Shown: in pieces, positions 53,720-61,454 of the stretch
Layout of the letters: each line of letters begins with the position of its first letter
Numbering within the stretch: position 1 is the stretch's first letter
NCBI RefSeq assembly: GCF_001747095.1
Contig: NZ_MDGP01000001.1
Location: forward strand, 4,322,001-4,386,000
Direction: 5' to 3'
Length of the DNA stretch: 64,000 bases
Source: Roseivirga sp. 4D4
GTDB taxonomy: Bacteria > Bacteroidota > Bacteroidia > Cytophagales > Cyclobacteriaceae
Made by a program: the position numbers and the translations under genes
Notes under the pieces: generated by a model
The model's database searches: none
What the model was told of the DNA's origin: nothing
The model's input: the letters and a program-made list of their open reading frames with translations, nothing else

Positions 53720-53920
53720 TTACTCAAATACCTCAAATATTAGCAAATATGTTATAGCAATAACCAATACGCTAGTGAGTGTTTTCTTAATTACATGGTA
53801 GACAGATTGAGTAAGAGAATATGCATCGTTTCCCGACTTTTCTTTTTGAAAGAAAGAGTAATTCAGAATTTCAATGACTCCTAAAACAACAACCAAGTAT
53901 AATATGTGAAACGTGCCCAT
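53720..53920 (-). CDS. Small two-helix membrane protein coupled to the lipoprotein gene
   Basis: I take ATG 53920 (MGTFHILYLVVVLGVIEI) as start, two bases after the lipoprotein stop (TAG-AA-ATG). An in-frame ATG at 53938 would overlap the lipoprotein end. The 66-residue product has two hydrophobic helices, HILYLVVVLGVIEIL and TLTSVLVIAITYLLIF, separated by a polar loop with FFQKEKSGNDAY. No family is recognised. The tight coupling and size fit an immunity or accessory protein for the lipoprotein product, but this is only inference. It lies inside the segment bounded by the 45-bp repeats. Confidence 0.55.
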   Translation of the reverse strand: MGTFHILYLVVVLGVIEILNYSFFQKEKSGNDAYSLTQSVYHVIKKTLTSVLVIAITYLLIFEVFE

Positions 53921-53922
53921 TT

Positions 53923-54582
53923 CTAGTATTTTAAACATTGTGCAAACTCGTAAGCGGCTAAAGCTGCTCCAACCCAACCTAAGGTTCTGCCTGCTGCTCT
54001 TCCTAAGACCCTTAATAATCCTCTGGTGCCGTAATGAGCAATGGCAGCCTCAATTCCTTCTTGGAGAATATATCCAACAGCAGCGAACCCAAATGCCTCG
54101 CCTAGACAAGGTAATACATCGCCATCATATGCATAGGCCTGATTGAACAAGAATGTATCTATATCTGTAAAATTAATAGCAGTGGCTTCAGACATTCTTA
54201 TGTGTTCTAAAAAGACAAATGCTACAGCCAATGTTGTGGGACTTTCTGATCCACCAAGCTCATCTTCAATTTCATTTTCTTCAAACCCCAGAGCCAATAG
54301 AAATTCAATAGACTCACTCATTAAAGGGTTTAACAAAATTCTGGCATCCTCTTCAGTCAACTCATCATGATAGAAATTGGCTTCAGGCCTGATGATATCA
54401 TGGGCAAAGCTTCCCGTAATAGAATTGGTGAATCGAATAACCGCCTCAGAGTCATGTAAGTCGGTAGGGTTCGAATCTTCTTGTGTACATGAAGAAACAA
54501 TAATTATAGTGCAAAAGAGCCCCAGTTTGCAGCTGAATAATAGCAAGGAGCCTCTGAATAATTTGAATAATAGTTTTGACAT
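53923..54582 (-). CDS. Lipoprotein with Gly/Ala-rich hydrophobic C-terminus, unknown function
   Basis: The start ATG 54582 (MSKLLFKLFRGSLLLFSC) gives a signal peptide with lipobox IIIVSSC. The frame upstream to 54633 lacks signal character. The mature part (about 190 residues) has an acidic, helical first half: SITGSFAHDIIRPEANFYHDEL and ESIEFLLALGFEENEIEDE. The C-terminal 60 residues, from about DVLPCLGEAFGFAAVGYI to AAGRTLGWVGAALAAYEFAQCLKY, are rich in Gly and Ala and hydrophobic, with two cysteines (PCLG and AQCL). That tail resembles glycine-zipper pore-forming or bacteriocin-like ends. No characterised family is recognised. The small membrane protein follows immediately. Confidence 0.65.
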   Translation of the reverse strand: MSKLLFKLFRGSLLLFSCKLGLFCTIIIVSSCTQEDSNPTDLHDSEAVIRFTNSITGSFAHDIIRPEANFYHDELTEEDARILLNPLMSESIEFLLALGFEENEIEDELGGSESPTTLAVAFVFLEHIRMSEATAINFTDIDTFLFNQAYAYDGDVLPCLGEAFGFAAVGYILQEGIEAAIAHYGTRGLLRVLGRAAGRTLGWVGAALAAYEFAQCLKY

Positions 54583-54685
54583 AATTCTATGGTTATTTAA
54601 CAAGGTTTCACATAAGACATAGCTCAACCACATCTATTTGGAGGAAGACATTGATAATGCCACATTTCCAGATATCCACTATCGA

Positions 54686-54719
54686 TTGATCATGAATAAT
54701 CGGCTTTAGTCATGATCAA
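54686..54719. promoter_or_regulatory. 10-bp perfect inverted repeat between HTH gene and lipoprotein gene
   Basis: TTGATCATGA (54686-54695) and TCATGATCAA (54710-54719) are separated by 14 bp. The site lies 104-137 bp upstream of the lipoprotein start and downstream of the HTH gene. It could be an operator for the HTH protein. It lacks a T-run, so a terminator is less likely. Confidence 0.45.
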
Positions 54720-54869
54720 GAATGATATGCGTAACAGTTAATAAAAAACTCAAAGTAACTTTACCTAGGGTGTTCTGTAACTTCTTAGAAACAAGATATG
54801 GTGGGTGACTGAAATAAAGTTTCGTTGAGAAAAAAATATCAATTCTTAATATGAGAGTTGTTAGAGAAT

Positions 54870-55103
54870 CTAATCTTGGATTTTGTTGAAACCATAGTGC
54901 CATTGGACATCATATTTATAACAATAAGAACTTTCCGAGATGTTGAAGTAGATGGGGGCACCCAGATCCTTCATGAGGTCCAGAATGTTATAGAGGTGCC
55001 TTTCACTGATCCCTAGTTTTGTTGCACAGTCCTTTGCATTTCCTGTAGCCTTCAATCGAATAAGATGATGAAGACGTTCGATTCTTTGTGTTTGCTTTAG
55101 CAT
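54870..55103 (-). CDS. Small helix-turn-helix DNA-binding protein
   Basis: The 77-residue product has an N-terminal HTH of the HTH_11/DeoR-like type (RIERLHHLIRLKATGNAKDCATKLGISERHLYNIL in outline; recognition helix ISERHLYNILDLM). It continues with KDLGAPIYFNISESSYCYKYDV, a wing-like region. Similar short proteins (GAPI-Y...SY-Y) are common in Bacteroidota, and I recall them beside small bacteriocin-like genes, though I cannot verify that here. It is encoded upstream of the lipoprotein and on the same strand, inside the 45-bp repeat boundaries, so it is the likely local regulator. Confidence 0.75.
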   Translation of the reverse strand: MLKQTQRIERLHHLIRLKATGNAKDCATKLGISERHLYNILDLMKDLGAPIYFNISESSYCYKYDVQWHYGFNKIQD

Positions 55104-55249
55104 GAATGAAACTTTTGTTTCTGTTTCGCCAGCTAATCGAATATAGAAATTAGGTAATATTATTAAAAGAGTAAATTGATTAATTAGTTGTTTTTAATGC
55201 TTTGAAAGACTGAACATCAGGGTTAATAATCAATTAAATGATGAAAGGC

Positions 55250-55294
55250 CTAATTTTCTCTTATCAAATCAGAGAAGTATTGCTCATAATTTGA
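55250..55294. repeat. 45-bp direct repeat, right copy (3' end of glycosyltransferase gene)
   Basis: This copy is identical to 53489-53533 and in phase with the glycosyltransferase reading frame. It covers exactly 14 codons plus the stop. Flanks differ on both sides, so the match ends sharply at both edges. Confidence 0.95.
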
Positions 55295-56347
55295 AATCGT
55301 ATTCTCAATGTTGAAAGTCTCTAGAGCGGTTTGTTTACCGTTGATGACAAGTTTATTCCTCAACTCATTATCATGTTTGATTTTGAGAATGTTCTCAGCG
55401 ATTTTGTCAATGTCCTGATCATTGAAAAGTAACCCATTCTCACCATCCTCAATCAGGTCCAAATTACCTGCGTAGGCTGTAGCAATTACAGGCGTTTCTA
55501 GTGCCATGGCCTCCAATAAGGATTGAGAAAGACCTTCCATCGTAGAGGCAAGAATTTTGGCATTGAAGACCTTATAGTAATTGAGAATACTTTTCGAGTC
55601 AACCTTTCCTTCGAAGAAGATTTGATGTGGAATAGGAAAAGTATCCATGATAGCATTAATCTCTTCATTTGCTTCAATTCCACAAAAGATGGCCTTAATC
55701 GGCTCCTTGATTTTTACCAAGGCCTGAAAAATCTGTACTTGATTCTTCATTCTTGATACACAACCCAATACGAAATCATCAGGTTTGATATCGAACTTTT
55801 TCTTCAACGCTTCTACTGTCTCCAAATCAATATGGTCGTATTTAGATTTGGGTGTTCCGTTGTGGATGACCTTAATGTGATGCTGATCAAAACCTGTTTT
55901 CACTAACGCATCTTTTACTTGCCGACTGACTGCGACAATTCCAGCAGTCTTTCGATTGTAGAGGTAGCGTTGGAACATGCCTCCCATACTCAATGGCATC
56001 TGTCTTCTGGTGTGGACTATTTGTACACCCAGATTGTACCTCCAATTAGCAAAAATACTTGTATACCGATCATGACTGGATTGTGCGTTGATCAGTTGAA
56101 TGTTATGAGCCTTGACAACGTCTCGAATTTGTCTCCAGTTTTTGAAATCAAACTTTCCATTTATCCGCATTGGAATCCGGGTGATTTGCGGATGCTCGAT
56201 TAGATTCCATATCGGCATTTCCTCTCTTAATCCTACAACGACATGATGACCACGATCCGCAAGTCCTTTAGCCAGATAGGTAATAGAGTATGTTGAACCC
56301 GCCATACCACCCTGATAGGTAAGAAATAGAATGCTTAGCTTTTTCAA
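55250..56347 (-). CDS. Glycosyltransferase family 4 protein
   Basis: The 365-residue product has a GT-B fold. The N-terminal glycine-rich region is FLTYQGGMAGSTYSITYLAKGLADRGH, seen as Y-QGG-AGST and ADRGH. The central domain has HNGTPKSKYD and LGCVSRMKNQ, and the C-terminal nucleotide-sugar motif EGLSQSLLEAMALETPVIAT carries the EX7E pair. It probably transfers a sugar to a cell-envelope glycan. Donor and acceptor are unknown. Its last 45 bp are duplicated 1.7 kb downstream (53489-53533), as if an element had inserted at its 3' end and restored the reading frame. Confidence 0.9.
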   Translation of the reverse strand: MKKLSILFLTYQGGMAGSTYSITYLAKGLADRGHHVVVGLREEMPIWNLIEHPQITRIPMRINGKFDFKNWRQIRDVVKAHNIQLINAQSSHDRYTSIFANWRYNLGVQIVHTRRQMPLSMGGMFQRYLYNRKTAGIVAVSRQVKDALVKTGFDQHHIKVIHNGTPKSKYDHIDLETVEALKKKFDIKPDDFVLGCVSRMKNQVQIFQALVKIKEPIKAIFCGIEANEEINAIMDTFPIPHQIFFEGKVDSKSILNYYKVFNAKILASTMEGLSQSLLEAMALETPVIATAYAGNLDLIEDGENGLLFNDQDIDKIAENILKIKHDNELRNKLVINGKQTALETFNIENTISNYEQYFSDLIREN

Positions 56348-56498
56348 ATTCTTGATTCCACAAAAAACACCAAACCAATCTTGATAAGCAAGTTCTCTAA
56401 TTAGGATTAAAGCATAAATGAACTTTTACGCTTTGTGTCAACCGAAACATAGCTTTGAAAACTAGGAACTAGCGGCCATAATTTATTAATTTTAGCGC

Positions 56499-57110
56499 AT
56501 GTCGGAAGATGTATTACAAGACGAACAAGAAGTTCAAAGACAGAATTATTCGGAGAAGGAGAAGACTGAGATTTTTGACAAAGAATTTATGCCTCACGTA
56601 GATTCAATGTACAATTTTGGTTACAGACTTACTTTTGACGAAGATGATGCGAAAGACCTGGTGCAAGACACTTATTTAAAGGCTTTTAGATTCATCAATT
56701 CTTTTCAGAGAGGAACTAATGCAAAAGCGTGGTTGTTCCGAATCCTGAAAAACAGTTTCATTAACGAGTTTCGAAAGAAGAGCAAACAACCTTCTAAGGT
56801 CGATTATAACGAAGTAGAACAATTCTATAACTCTGATGACGCTGGAGAAAGCATCACAACCGATTTAAGAGTTGAGACGGTTCAGCACATGATCGGTGAT
56901 GAAATTTCCGGAGCACTGAATGGTATTCCGGTGGATTTTAGAACAGTGATCATACTAAGCGATTTAGAAGGATTTACCTATGAGGAAATGTCCAAAATTT
57001 TGGATATACCAATAGGTACCGTTAGATCTAGGTTGCACAGAGCGCGTAATATGCTTAAGGAAAAATTGGCTGGCTACGCAAAAGAAATGGGATACAATAA
57101 AGAAAGTTAA
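56499..57110 (+). CDS. ECF RNA polymerase sigma factor (stress-type)
   Basis: The 203-residue product has region 2 (DSMYNFGYRLTFDEDDAKDLVQDTYLKAFRF, NAKAWLFRILKNSFINEFRKK) and region 4 (GIPVDFRTVIILSDLEGFTYEEMSKILDIPIGTVRSRLHRARNML in outline). The wording resembles SigR/SigH-type factors rather than TonB-associated ones. The next gene, 1 bp downstream, is a small anti-sigma-like protein. The promoter regulon is unknown. Confidence 0.95.
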   Translation: MSEDVLQDEQEVQRQNYSEKEKTEIFDKEFMPHVDSMYNFGYRLTFDEDDAKDLVQDTYLKAFRFINSFQRGTNAKAWLFRILKNSFINEFRKKSKQPSKVDYNEVEQFYNSDDAGESITTDLRVETVQHMIGDEISGALNGIPVDFRTVIILSDLEGFTYEEMSKILDIPIGTVRSRLHRARNMLKEKLAGYAKEMGYNKES

Positions 57111-57111
57111 G

Positions 57112-57405
57112 ATGTCGGAGTTTTCAGATTGGTTTAAGGACACATTCAAAAATTGCTATTGTGAGAAAGGGAATCTTGTTGACGAGAGTCGATTCTCTGA
57201 AATAGTGCAGCTGGTGCTTGACAATGAAGCAGACGAAGAGTCTATTGCCATTTTCCAAGAGAAGATCAGCACTTGTGTAAAGTCAAATTTCACATACGAG
57301 AAGGAAAAGTGCATGCGAGAAGAAATCCAGAAAAAACTCTCTTCGCATAACAAGGATATTCCTAATGACCTGGCACAAATGATCAGGAAAAGTGTCAACC
57401 TCTAA
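57112..57405 (+). CDS. Small anti-sigma-factor-like protein with degenerate zinc motif
   Basis: The 97-residue product follows the sigma gene by one base. It aligns in layout with zinc-associated anti-sigma proteins (RsrA-like): VQLVLDNEADEESIAIFQEKISTCVKSNFTYEKEKCMREEIQKKL in outline. The usual HX3CX2C is reduced to KISTCVKS, so the His and second Cys are replaced (Lys and Ser). Two other cysteines (CYCEKG, residues near 15-17) and the one in EKCMRE remain. It may use these or work without zinc. The anti-sigma role is inferred from position and length. The gene lies 3 bp before gmk. Confidence 0.7.
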   Translation: MSEFSDWFKDTFKNCYCEKGNLVDESRFSEIVQLVLDNEADEESIAIFQEKISTCVKSNFTYEKEKCMREEIQKKLSSHNKDIPNDLAQMIRKSVNL

Positions 57406-57408
57406 GGA

Positions 57409-57981
57409 ATGAAGAAAGGCAAGGCATTCATCTTTACCGCACCATCCGGTTCGGGTAAAACCACTATTGTAAAGCACTTATTAAGTAACAACCCAAGTTT
57501 GGGTTTTTCCATTTCAGCTTCAACGCGAGATAAACGAGGTAGGACTGAAGAGAACGGAAAAGACTATTATTTTCTCAGCAGAGATGACTTTCGACAAAAA
57601 ATCGAAGAGGAAGCCTTCATAGAATGGGAAGAAGTCTACACAGGTAATTACTACGGCACGCTGAAGTCTGAGGTCCAAAGAATTTGGGACGAAGGAAGAC
57701 ATGTAGTCTTTGATGTAGAAGTAAAAGGAGCGTTAAAGCTGAAGGAGTATTTCGGTGATGATGCACTGGCAATTTTTGTCAAGGTCCCGAGTATGGAAGA
57801 GCTTGAAAAACGACTAACAGGAAGAGGTACGGAGTCTCGCGAGAGTCTTTCCCAACGCCTATATAGAGCCAAGTTCGAAATGACCTTTGAAAACAAATTC
57901 GATGTAACCTTACTTAATGAGGATATGGAAGAGTCTTTTGCCAAGGCAGAGAAACTTGTTAATGATTTTATAAACCCATAA
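57409..57981 (+). CDS. gmk: Guanylate kinase
   Basis: The 190-residue product has the P-loop [15 protein letters not shown] at the N-terminus and [24 protein letters not shown] in outline. It also has [13 protein letters not shown] and [17 protein letters not shown], and the lid region [13 protein letters not shown]. It phosphorylates GMP to GDP. It follows the anti-sigma gene by 3 bp and precedes nadD by 3 bp, so all may be in one transcript. Confidence 0.98.
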   Translation: MKKGKAFIFTAPSGSGKTTIVKHLLSNNPSLGFSISASTRDKRGRTEENGKDYYFLSRDDFRQKIEEEAFIEWEEVYTGNYYGTLKSEVQRIWDEGRHVVFDVEVKGALKLKEYFGDDALAIFVKVPSMEELEKRLTGRGTESRESLSQRLYRAKFEMTFENKFDVTLLNEDMEESFAKAEKLVNDFINP

Positions 57982-57984
57982 GCT

Positions 57985-58560
57985 TTGCGTGTAGGTCTGT
58001 TTTTCGGCTCTTTTAACCCTATACATATCGGTCATTTGGTGATTGCTGATGTTATGGCAAATCAGACGGATCTGGATGAAGTTTGGTTCGTGGTGAGTCC
58101 GCTCAATCCCTTCAAAAGCAGTAGCACTTTACTACACGAGTTCGATAGGCTCAAGATGGTCGAATTAGCAATTGCTGATAACTATAAATTCAGGGCGAAC
58201 GATGTAGAGTTCAATATGCCCAGACCGAGTTACACGGCAGATACCTTAGGCTATTTGGCTGATAAAAACCCGCAACACGAGTTTAAACTCATTATAGGTG
58301 AGGATAATCTGTTACACTTTCACAAGTGGAAGAACCACAAAGCTATTCTAGAGAATTTTGGTCTTTGTGTCTATCCTAGACCTCAGGTAGACAAATCGAA
58401 GATCAAAATTGAGCATGAGAACATCCGATATGTTGATTCACCAATGCTTGATATCTCTGCGACTTTTATAAGAAACTCGATTCGGAACGAACACTCCGTG
58501 CAATATTTGTTGCCACAACCAGTGGTTGACTATATTAAGATCAAGAAGTTTTATCAATAG
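57985..58560 (+). CDS. nadD: Nicotinate-nucleotide adenylyltransferase
   Basis: The 191-residue product has VGLFFGSFNPIHIGHLVIAD, with the nucleotidyltransferase HIGH motif. Also present are VSPLNPFK, LIIGEDNLLHFHKWK and the C-terminal ISATFIRNSIR, the ISSTxIR motif. It adenylates nicotinic acid mononucleotide in NAD synthesis. The start is TTG at 57985, 3 bp after gmk. No ATG is available near the fold's first strand. Confidence 0.96.
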   Translation: MRVGLFFGSFNPIHIGHLVIADVMANQTDLDEVWFVVSPLNPFKSSSTLLHEFDRLKMVELAIADNYKFRANDVEFNMPRPSYTADTLGYLADKNPQHEFKLIIGEDNLLHFHKWKNHKAILENFGLCVYPRPQVDKSKIKIEHENIRYVDSPMLDISATFIRNSIRNEHSVQYLLPQPVVDYIKIKKFYQ

Positions 58561-58751
58561 CTAGGATTTACGTTATTTATGAATTCTTAACGCTGGTTGG
58601 TTTTGATCACAAGCCAAAACATTGGACTTTAAAAAAAGTTTATTCAACAGCGGACATTTTAGCCTACTAGCTCGTCTAACAACTGTCAAACTACTTTTAG
58701 AGCATTGCTTTTTTGGCGCGTTAATTGTTCAAAAGTCGAAAACCTCAACAA

Positions 58752-61358
58752 ATGCAACGCATACTTTTAATCACACTGAGTCTATTGATGCCACTAGGTC
58801 TTCTGGCACAAGGTATCAAAGGAACAATCAAAGACAACGAAGGCAATCCCTTGCCTTTTGCTTCCATCTATGTTAAGGAAATGGGGACTGGAACCTCTTC
58901 TAATCTTGAAGGGAACTATGAGTTGCCTTTAAAATCAGGGAAGTATAGTGTGGCCTATCAGTTTATGGGCTTTACCACCCAGATCAAGCAGATAGAAGTC
59001 ACAAGTGGGTTCACAACATTAAACATTGTGTTGGTCCCACAGGTAATAGAGCTCCAATCAGTGGAAGTAGTTGGTAAACAAGAAGATCCTTCATACACCA
59101 TAATGAGGAAGGCGATAGCCAAAGCCAAGTATCATTTGCTACAGAATGACAGTTACTCAGCCGAAGTGTATATGAAAGGCACTGGGCAAATCACAAAAGT
59201 GCCATGGATATTGAGAAGAACACTTGAAAAAGAAGGAATTGACACCAGTCAGGTATTTACCTCCGAATCTGTGAGTGAGATATATTTTGAACGGCCTAAT
59301 ACTTTTTCTGAAAAGGTAATATCAGTCCGTGCTTCAGGCCAAGACATGGACAACGCCAATCCAAACTCTTATATCAACAGTAGTTTCTATTTACCTGAAG
59401 TCGTAAATGCAATATCTCCACTTAGCCCAAGAGCTTTTTCTTATTACAAGTTTGAGTACCAAGGGAGTTTTAGAGAAAGAGGTTATGAGATCAACAAGAT
59501 TAAAGTAACTCCAAGATCGAAAGGAGACGATGTCTTTGAGGGCGAAATCTACATTCGAGAAGACTTTTGGAACATACATTCATTGGATCTGACGACAAGC
59601 CTGATGGGCTTTAAGATAGGTATTGAGCAGATTTTTGCGCCTATTGAGGGAGAGACCTGGATGCCGGTAACACAGAAGTTTGAATTTGGAGGTTCTATCT
59701 TTGGTTTGGCAGGAAAGTACTCCTATTTAGCTTCAGTTAGTAATTATGAGGTGACTCCTAACAAGGATTTAGATCAATCAGTTGTGCTTATCGATGAAAA
59801 GATAGCCCCAGCGCCTGAGGAGCTAGAGGCGATAAAATCGGGAGATCTGGATGTAGGGGTAAAGGAAGTTTTCGAAGAAGACAAGGAAGTGTCTCGCAAG
59901 CAGTTCAGAAAGCTCATGCGCGAATATGAAAAACAGGAGCGCGAGGCAGAAGAAGAGCCCGATGTAATCTCAGATTATAGTTTTAAGGTAGATACATTAG
60001 CAGCCAAGAAAGACTCGCTGTATTGGGCCAAGCTTAGGCCAGTACCATTGACTTCAAAAGAGGTTGAAAGCTATGTGAGAGAAGACAGTACATACTTTGC
60101 TGACAAAGCCCAGGCGGAGTCTGATACACTAAGGCTTCAGAATGGAGAGAGGTTTAAGTTGACTGATCTACTAGGTGGTGGTTATTACAAATTGGGAGAA
60201 CGATTAAGATTTCAACATGATGGTCTGTTGGTGGGTACTGGTTTTAATACAGTCGAAGGCTGGCAAGTAGAGGCTAAAGGCCAGTTTTTCTGGAGAAGGG
60301 ATACAACTACTCGATTGAGGATCACGCCATTTGTCCGATACGGTTTTGCGAGCGAACAGGTCTATGGAAAAGTAGAGACCGTTTTCGGAGTAGGGCAACG
60401 CGAGCAAAGGAATACCTTCAGGATTTCAGGTGGTCACTACATCAGTCAGTTCAATCCTGATATTGTCAACCCTTTAATCAATAGTTATGTGACCCTAGTG
60501 GGTAGACGTAACTTTATGAAGCTTTATGAAAAGACTTTTGTAAAAGCCACCTGGGCAAGAAGGATTAGATATAAGCATACGCTCGGTGCAGGCTTTGAAT
60601 GGGCCGATAGAAATGAACTTTTCAACAATACTAATTTTAGTTTTGGAGATCGATCGGAGGTCACCTTTAGGCCTAATAGACCCGTCAATCTTGAACTGGG
60701 CAATGAGGCAGTAATTTCACAACCAGTCGCCTCCAAAGCGTACTTGTATTACGCGGTGCGTCCCTGGCTGAAGTTTAGAAGATATAATGGAAGACTCATT
60801 CCTATCGGTGATACCTCCCCGGAATTTAAGTTGACCTATAGAAAAGGTATCAATGGCTTGTTAGGGAGTGATGTAGACTATGATCATATTGAGTTAGGGC
60901 TGACAAGCCAGATTAGCTTAGGTGTAAGGGCATTGGTAGATATAGAAGTTGAAGCTGGAAAATTCTTGAATAATGATGCTGTAGCCTTTACCGATTTCAA
61001 GCACTTTAGTGGAAATAGGTTATTGTTTGTACCACTTAAGGTCACGGGAGGCTTCAGAATGCTGGATTACTACAGATTCAGCACAAGGGATGAATACTTC
61101 TCAGCATTTAATCACTTTAGATTTAGAAAGCTTGCGTTTACGCATTTGCCAATGCTTCGTTTTAGTGGGATAAAAGAAAACTTATTCCTTAACTATTTAA
61201 GAACTCCTAATGCCGAAGACTATGCCGAGGTAGGATATACCATCGATAATATTCTTCGAATCTTCAGGCTTGAATTTATCCAGTCATTTCAAGGATGGGA
61301 AGCCAAAGATTTTGGTGTGAGAATAGGAGTGGCCGCGATTATCGGAGACAGTAACTAG
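58752..61358 (+). CDS. DUF5686 outer-membrane protein with N-terminal carboxypeptidase-regulatory-like domain
   Basis: The start is ATG 58752 (MQRILLITLSLLMPLGLLAQ, signal peptide). An in-frame ATG at 58725 would add 9 residues before it. Residues about 22-105 form a CarboxypepD_reg-like domain: GIKGTIKDNEGNPLPFASIYVKEMGTGTSS in outline. DUF5686 follows, a region of several hundred residues with a long barrel-like C-terminus ending ...FGVRIGVAAIIGDSN. No TonB box or clear plug domain is seen, so it is not called a TonB-dependent receptor. The likely place is the outer membrane. Function is unknown. A separate frame across 58622-58876 is a shadow. Confidence 0.85.
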   Translation: MQRILLITLSLLMPLGLLAQGIKGTIKDNEGNPLPFASIYVKEMGTGTSSNLEGNYELPLKSGKYSVAYQFMGFTTQIKQIEVTSGFTTLNIVLVPQVIELQSVEVVGKQEDPSYTIMRKAIAKAKYHLLQNDSYSAEVYMKGTGQITKVPWILRRTLEKEGIDTSQVFTSESVSEIYFERPNTFSEKVISVRASGQDMDNANPNSYINSSFYLPEVVNAISPLSPRAFSYYKFEYQGSFRERGYEINKIKVTPRSKGDDVFEGEIYIREDFWNIHSLDLTTSLMGFKIGIEQIFAPIEGETWMPVTQKFEFGGSIFGLAGKYSYLASVSNYEVTPNKDLDQSVVLIDEKIAPAPEELEAIKSGDLDVGVKEVFEEDKEVSRKQFRKLMREYEKQEREAEEEPDVISDYSFKVDTLAAKKDSLYWAKLRPVPLTSKEVESYVREDSTYFADKAQAESDTLRLQNGERFKLTDLLGGGYYKLGERLRFQHDGLLVGTGFNTVEGWQVEAKGQFFWRRDTTTRLRITPFVRYGFASEQVYGKVETVFGVGQREQRNTFRISGGHYISQFNPDIVNPLINSYVTLVGRRNFMKLYEKTFVKATWARRIRYKHTLGAGFEWADRNELFNNTNFSFGDRSEVTFRPNRPVNLELGNEAVISQPVASKAYLYYAVRPWLKFRRYNGRLIPIGDTSPEFKLTYRKGINGLLGSDVDYDHIELGLTSQISLGVRALVDIEVEAGKFLNNDAVAFTDFKHFSGNRLLFVPLKVTGGFRMLDYYRFSTRDEYFSAFNHFRFRKLAFTHLPMLRFSGIKENLFLNYLRTPNAEDYAEVGYTIDNILRIFRLEFIQSFQGWEAKDFGVRIGVAAIIGDSN

Positions 61359-61426
61359 TTATAAATTTAATGCTCAAGAAAGTTTAACTATTCAATTAGT
61401 TGTATTTAAACTAATAAAATAGTTAT

Positions 61427-61452
61427 TTAACTAAGATTTTAAACTTAGTTAA
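61427..61452 (+). promoter_or_regulatory. 9-bp perfect hairpin just before the exbD start codon
   Basis: TTAACTAAG (61427-61435) and CTTAGTTAA (61444-61452) are separated by 8 bp, and the second arm ends 2 bp before the ATG at 61455. The hairpin could control translation or act as an operator. The 80 bp before it are AT-rich with further TTTAACTA/TAGTTA-like words. Confidence 0.45.
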
Positions 61453-61454
61453 CT

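Noticed and set aside
54706..54903. 65-codon minus-strand frame between the lipoprotein and HTH genes
   Set aside because: It overlaps the HTH gene end, covers the inverted repeat and has no signal or domain. It may be noise in AT-rich DNA.
53329..55294. Insertion sequence as the cause of the 45-bp duplication
   Set aside because: No transposase gene and no terminal inverted repeats are seen at the inner edges of the 45-bp copies, and 45 bp is too long for a usual target-site duplication.
58752..61358. TonB-dependent receptor (SusC-like)
   Set aside because: The N-terminal carboxypeptidase-regulatory-like domain is shared, but no plug domain or TonB box is visible and the body fits DUF5686.
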